DNA of 64,000 nucleotides from Epithemia pelagica (Eukaryota; Bacillariophyta; Bacillariophyceae; Surirellales; Surirellaceae). The position numbers and the translations under genes were made by a program. Location of the stretch: assembly GCA_946965045.2 (NCBI GenBank), contig OX337237.1, positions 1-64,000 on the forward strand, written 5' to 3'. Positions 63,224 through 64,000 of the stretch are shown here, piece after piece; the stretch's first letter is position 1, and every line of letters starts with the position of its first letter. The notes beneath the pieces are model-generated. The model saw only the letters and a program-made list of their open reading frames with translations. It did no database searches and was not told the DNA's origin.

Positions 63224-63961
63224 ATGGTAGTACAACCAGCATTCCGAATGGAACCGTCCACACTCGCTGCCGCTCCACGATCCTACCACAAAAAGGCCTG
63301 GTGGTCGTACCTGTTGGTGGGTGCCGCCCTCATGACACTGGGAGTCGTCGTTGTTGCTGCCTGGTTGGATTTGCCATTCTCCCCATGGCTTCCACAACAA
63401 CGACAAGAAGGACTGCGAAACTTGGCGTCCTTTGCCGATCTTACCAGTAGCAGTTATCGAACGTCCCATTCCAGCAACAGCCACAACAACAATGACGATG
63501 ATTCCAAAACTTCCAACGACGACGATTCTAGCAGCAGCAGCAATAATGACGATGACAGTGCTTCCTCCAGTGACGACGACAGCACGAGCACGAGCCAAAC
63601 ACCGTCGACCGACGATGATACCGTATCCTCTCTCATTTCCGCGTCCATTACCGTGCGAGACGATATCAATGCCTCCTCCTATCAAACCACGACTACGGCC
63701 GGCAATGCTACGACAACGACTCCTACTACCAAGGGCAATCACACTGCCTCCTCGTCCAAGAAAAAGTCCTCGTCCTCGTCCTCCACGACCTTGCAATTGC
63801 CACCGGAACCCGATCAACCCTCGTGGTGGCCCCTGGGAATTTCCGGGGGATTGGTCCTGGTGGCCACTCTGGCCTGTCTTGTAACGTGTGTGTGTCGACA
63901 AAGTGCCCTGAAACGATCCTCCTATCAACCCATTCCCCATTCCACCACTCTCGTCGTCTAA
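63224..63961 (+). CDS. Ser/Asp-rich protein with two membrane segments
   Basis: 245 residues; ATG in ACACAATGGTAG. A first hydrophobic segment at about 26-48 (WWSYLLVGAALMTLGVVVVA) is preceded by a basic stretch, so it reads as a signal anchor. The middle (about 70-195) is Ser/Asp/Asn/Thr-rich with runs such as DDDSSSSSNNDDD and KKKSSSSSS and three N-glycosylation sites (NAS, NAT, NHT). A second segment at about 208-228 (ISGGLVLVATLACLVTCVC) is followed by a short tail ending STTLVV. No family is recognised. An acidic, heavily hydroxylated loop exposed outside the membrane would fit a wall- or ion-interacting role, but that is a guess from composition. Confidence 0.62.
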   Translation: MVVQPAFRMEPSTLAAAPRSYHKKAWWSYLLVGAALMTLGVVVVAAWLDLPFSPWLPQQRQEGLRNLASFADLTSSSYRTSHSSNSHNNNDDDSKTSNDDDSSSSSNNDDDSASSSDDDSTSTSQTPSTDDDTVSSLISASITVRDDINASSYQTTTTAGNATTTTPTTKGNHTASSSKKKSSSSSSTTLQLPPEPDQPSWWPLGISGGLVLVATLACLVTCVCRQSALKRSSYQPIPHSTTLVV

Positions 63962-64000
63962 CAACAACAAGAAGAAGAAGAAGAATACGAATCATGGAGA

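Noticed and set aside
1-64000. CRISPR arrays, operons, rRNA genes
   Set aside because: None seen. The window is eukaryotic, with spliced genes and telomere. The tandem arrays here (11-bp, 205-bp) lack the repeat-spacer pattern.

Overview
The window is the end of a nuclear chromosome from a eukaryotic microalga, most likely a diatom. It opens with about 0.5 kb of (CCCTAA)n telomere at base 1 and continues inward through a subtelomere rich in transposons into ordinary gene space. A diatom is suggested by several features together. There are Copia elements of the diatom CoDi type and two paralogous DUF6824-type genes, a family I know mainly from diatoms. One protein has a signal peptide followed by an AAF motif, typical of transit through a complex plastid. 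The spliceosomal introns are few and short (74-188 bp, GT-AG). Species cannot be fixed from the sequence alone. I identified families from motifs without any database search.

Layout. 1-540 telomere. 541-1304 a DUF1826-like reading frame with no start codon that stays open into the telomere array. 1935-3386 (-) a decayed gene in one continuous frame broken by three nonsense codons. 4101-5588 (-) a GT43-type glucuronyltransferase. 5790-12064 (+) a complete Copia retrotransposon with two identical 234-bp LTRs, in the shared upstream region of the glycosyltransferase and of a ferric reductase/NADPH oxidase-like gene (12464-15156 +). Then come a lysine-rich secreted protein (15443-16678 -), an NADH-cytochrome b5 reductase (18853-19967 -), a miniature LTR element (20802-21257) and a 1400-residue protein with two SH3BGR-like modules (21907-26109 +).

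26.5-42.2 kb is almost entirely mobile DNA: a decayed Copia (26487-31861 -), a two-gene PIF/Harbinger transposon with 20-bp inverted ends (32296-35540), and a four-ORF DDE transposon with TTTCGACTTTG arrays (about 37338-42232). From 43 kb onward lie two DUF6824 paralogs (43079-44790 and 46692-48334) around a palindromic element carrying a SAP-like mini-ORF. They are followed by a predicted plastid multi-pass membrane protein (48854-50029), the small subunit of ribonucleotide reductase (50470-51948 -), a small secreted protein (53037-53366 -), a sulfotransferase (54445-55637), an HMG-box protein (56742-57803 -), a non-coding block dense in TGACT, an Orai-like calcium channel (60830-61786 -) and a two-membrane-segment Ser/Asp-rich protein (63224-63961).

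The host genes are unrelated single genes, not operons. The strongest leads are the telomere cap inside a coding frame, the single in-frame UGA between gag and pol in both Copia elements, the four-ORF transposon, and the two DUF6824 genes, which share an intron position and have scars of 3'-end tandem duplication.
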